Shown in pieces: positions 61,696-64,000 of a stretch of DNA of 64,000 bases (the stretch's first letter is position 1; the number at the start of each line of letters is the position of its first letter). The translations under genes were made by a program, and so were the position numbers. The notes under the pieces were generated by a model. It was given only the letters and a program-made list of their open reading frames with translations. It was not told the origin of the DNA and did no database searches. The DNA comes from an uncultured Myxococcales bacterium. GTDB taxonomy: Bacteria; Myxococcota_A; Bradymonadia; UBA7976; VGTA01. The stretch spans positions 103,133-167,132 of the forward strand of contig CAKZRU010000164.1 in NCBI GenBank assembly GCA_937146725.1, written 5' to 3'.

Positions 61696-63048
61696 TTGTT
61701 AATCTTAAAATATTTTAACCTTCGATTTAACCCCAAATACTTATGTTATACGGCGATGATGGGCTGTTTGTGTTTGTCATTTTCAGAGAGTATGGCTAAA
61801 CCCCAGAAAAAACATAAGTATTTAGCTTCGTTGATCAATGACAGCACGAATCACTTTTCTAAGTTATATGATACCTTAAGAATCCTAAAACATCCTCAAG
61901 GTCAAAGAGAAGCTTTAACTTATTTGGATGCCTTATCGTACTCGACTTTAAATAGCTTCAAAGGTGAGCATCTTTTTACCGGCCTTGAAAAAGTGGTTTG
62001 CATTGAACAAAGCACAGAGATCACGCCTCAGCAACTGTGGAACATATTAAAAACAATCAAAATCTTTGGTAAACTAGGTGAAGTCCGATCTTGTATGGCG
62101 CAGATTTGGCTAAGACCTCTGCAGACTCAAGCTCAATCAGCTCGAAAAATATATGGAGACTCTCACCGTGAAATAATCACTCGGGCAGTCGCCTTGCTTG
62201 CACGTCAAACACACCGAATCGATTTATTACAAGGCCTAAGCCGATCTCCTGATCCTATAGTCAGAGTTCATGTTGCCTATTCTGGTGCCGAACCCAATCA
62301 ACTTTGTCATTTACTTAAAGATCCTTGGCCAGAAGTTCAAAGAGCTGCGATTATTGGAATCGAAAAAGTGTCTGCTTCTTCTGGACTCTGCCTACTAGAT
62401 CATCTTAAGAGATTGAATGATAAACTCAAAGAACGGGCGATCCGTACTTTGGGTCGCTTAGGCCAAAGCGAATGGGCTCAAACAAGCCCCAAGCGTGATC
62501 ACTTATATACTGTTCTCACTCAGTTCCTCAGCCATCGTCAAAATAAGCTCAAACTGAGAAAAGCAGCATTGGTCGCTTTGGCAAATTGGAATGATCTCAG
62601 TGCAAGTCGAACAATGATCAAAGAGCATCTTCATAGTGGCTTACTAGAAGAACTCACTCTTGCCGCTTTACAGGCCTTAAATGTTTCTAAACCAAATGAC
62701 TTTTTCTCTATCTTGTGCACACTATTTAACAAAAGCTCAGTGACTCGAGTGAGGTTACATGCCTTATCTTACTTGGAACGTTACCCTTTGATGATCAAAG
62801 AAAGTTTGCATCATGATTCATTTGACTTGGATCGCAGTAAACAGGTGCTAGATTACCTCAATAAGGTGATACAAGACCCTAATCAATATCACATCCATCA
62901 AGGTTCACAACTGTATCAACGATTACTTAATACCTCCGCTCGGCTAAAAAAAGGTCTTACCGAACAAATTCAAGCCACTGCACTAGAAACAGAGCTTATG
63001 GTTGAGAAACAAGTGATCAATGGACAAGTACTTGATGAAGAAAACTAG
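61696..63048 (+). CDS. HEAT-repeat protein with signal peptide-like N-terminus
   Basis: TTG start at 61696 with GAGG nine bases upstream; an ATG at Met21 or Met22 would be the alternative. The N-terminus has a hydrophobic stretch (YTAMMGCLCLSFSESMA) typical of export. The body is helical with HEAT/PBS-like units: VRVHVAYSGAEPNQLCHLLK, PWPEVQRAAIIGIEKVS, LKERAIRTLGRLGQS and LRKAALVALANWNDLS. HEAT repeats mediate protein binding; no partner is evident. It diverges from the giant lipoprotein across 126 bases. Confidence 0.75.
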   Translation: MLILKYFNLRFNPKYLCYTAMMGCLCLSFSESMAKPQKKHKYLASLINDSTNHFSKLYDTLRILKHPQGQREALTYLDALSYSTLNSFKGEHLFTGLEKVVCIEQSTEITPQQLWNILKTIKIFGKLGEVRSCMAQIWLRPLQTQAQSARKIYGDSHREIITRAVALLARQTHRIDLLQGLSRSPDPIVRVHVAYSGAEPNQLCHLLKDPWPEVQRAAIIGIEKVSASSGLCLLDHLKRLNDKLKERAIRTLGRLGQSEWAQTSPKRDHLYTVLTQFLSHRQNKLKLRKAALVALANWNDLSASRTMIKEHLHSGLLEELTLAALQALNVSKPNDFFSILCTLFNKSSVTRVRLHALSYLERYPLMIKESLHHDSFDLDRSKQVLDYLNKVIQDPNQYHIHQGSQLYQRLLNTSARLKKGLTEQIQATALETELMVEKQVINGQVLDEEN

Positions 63049-63189
63049 ATAATTTTGCTTAAACATAAGAACTTACATGACAAAAGAGTAGAAGATCAGT
63101 ATAAAGCGCTCGCCAACAAGTAAAAGTCTGCTAGATGTGATCAACATCATAGTAACATACAACTTATATACAAGCTGAGTGAGCAGAGC

Positions 63190-64000
63190 ATGAAAGTCCA
63201 ATGTAGTCACTGTGAAAAAAAGTATACCTTACCCCCCGAAAGAGTTGCGGGTAGGATTTTAAAGATCAGATGTCGACAGTGCTCTAATCTTTTCGAAGTT
63301 GATGGCTCTCAAATTACTTTGACGACGATCTCAAATGAAGCTCAGTTGGAATCTGGCTCTAATCAAGGCTCTGATTCGGGTGTAAGTATGCAATTACGCA
63401 CTCAAGAGTTTTCTGCGATCGATCTACCAAATAAGCCACTGCTTGGTACGGCATCAGCGTCTAGCTCAGCCCCCCTTTCTAATCCTAGTTCTCCTTCTGG
63501 TCTAGATACAACTCAAAAGCCTGCTATTGAAGTTCCATCAAGTGTGGACATTAATAAGAACCAAGCGACAGAAAACCAACTCTCAGTTGAAGTATCTCAA
63601 TCGGCACAAGATTGGATGGAATCGGTCATGTCCGATGTAGATCGCCCAATCACCAGAGAAATTAAACTTAATGAGATTACTGGACATAGAACTCTGCCAC
63701 CAGAAACTCGTTCTACAAATTGGATTTGGCTAGCTGCAGTCATGTTGTTATTAGGGCTTGGCTATTTGGTCACACAAATCAATGGTCCAACTCGAGATAC
63801 ACCTAAGGTATTGAGCCTAAAACTTGATGTTCAAAGCGATGCTTCAACCTTAAACAATGCGTCTACCTCTGTTGATCAAACACCCACTGCTGATTTGGAC
63901 ACAGAACCATCGGATTTAAAGCCAAAGGCTCTCGAAGAAGCTGATGTAGTTGAGAACAAAGTCGCTCAAACTAAAGCGACAAACGATAAAAAAGAATCAA
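63190..64000 (+). CDS. MJ0042-type zinc-ribbon membrane protein, partial
   Basis: Not in the ORF track because the 3' end lies outside the window. The frame is open from ATG 63190 to the right edge. The N-terminus MKVQCSHCEKKYTLPPERV, then LKIRCRQCSNLF, gives two CxxC pairs in the MJ0042 zinc-ribbon spacing. These start many deltaproteobacterial signalling and motility-type proteins. A Ser/Pro-rich disordered stretch follows, then DWMESVMSDVDRP, one membrane helix (NWIWLAAVMLLLGLGYLV, about residues 180-197) and an acidic distal part. The C-terminal domain is outside the window, so function cannot be assigned. Confidence 0.8.
   Translation, partial: MKVQCSHCEKKYTLPPERVAGRILKIRCRQCSNLFEVDGSQITLTTISNEAQLESGSNQGSDSGVSMQLRTQEFSAIDLPNKPLLGTASASSSAPLSNPSSPSGLDTTQKPAIEVPSSVDINKNQATENQLSVEVSQSAQDWMESVMSDVDRPITREIKLNEITGHRTLPPETRSTNWIWLAAVMLLLGLGYLVTQINGPTRDTPKVLSLKLDVQSDASTLNNASTSVDQTPTADLDTEPSDLKPKALEEADVVENKVAQTKATNDKKES

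Overview
The window looks like chromosomal DNA from a member of the former Deltaproteobacteria, most likely a Myxococcota or Bradymonadales-like lineage. This is inferred from gene content, not from a marker gene. The signs are two membrane-anchored Ser/Thr kinases, two ECF sigma/anti-sigma modules, secreted proteins built from thrombospondin type-3 and MopE-type CDGxDNDCDGxxDE repeats, MYXO-CTERM-like C-termini (Gly-Cys, one membrane helix, Arg), and [10 protein letters not shown] low-complexity tracts. The DNA is visibly AT-leaning, which is unusual for cultured Myxococcota and suggests an uncultivated, perhaps marine, lineage. I see no tRNA, rRNA, CRISPR array, transposase or phage genes.

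Layout. 1-5.2 kb (minus): a J-domain/TPR protein cut by the left edge, an OsmC-family protein, a PdxJ homologue that has lost catalytic residues, GlmM, and a 2OG-Fe(II) oxygenase. 5.2-10.2 kb: class II photolyase, aldehyde dehydrogenase, a lipoprotein-like protein with 23 AGMPM-type repeats, and a MAPEG protein. 10.3-19.6 kb (minus): a DUF4175 - peptidase MA - MoxR - DUF58 - BatA-like operon with coupled starts. 19.8-29.2 kb (plus): an ECF sigma/anti-sigma/secreted-protein trio, then a FtsB-like protein, a membrane GAF-GGDEF diguanylate cyclase, GpsA, a secreted protein and a large TPR protein. 29.2-31.8 kb (minus): a Do-type HtrA protease and an outer-membrane barrel.

31.8-36.9 kb (plus): a 1672-residue protein joining a UvrD-like helicase, a long coiled coil and a C-terminal formylglycine-generating-enzyme domain that keeps the C-x4-C pair of true FGEs. 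This is the strongest candidate for an undescribed system. 36.9-46.7 kb (minus): a large surface protein with toroid, TSP3 and MopE repeats, PrmC, a Ser/Thr kinase with an embedded sensor region, and an unrecognised secreted protein. 46.7-48.5 kb (plus): a second ECF sigma and a zinc-finger anti-sigma factor. 48.5-54.2 kb (minus): an unrecognised protein, a DUF692/MNIO protein, a trypsin-like protease with both a lipobox and a CTERM, and a second Ser/Thr kinase. 54.4-58.0 kb (plus): pheS-pheT. 58-61.6 kb (minus): a giant MopE/glycine-rich lipoprotein. 61.7-64 kb (plus): a HEAT-repeat protein and a zinc-ribbon membrane protein cut by the right edge.

The housekeeping genes (glmM, gpsA, prmC, pheST, ftsB-like) are interleaved with lineage-specific envelope and signalling genes. 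Several starts were moved from the ORF track to positions with a proper Shine-Dalgarno sequence or an ATGA overlap; these are noted per gene.
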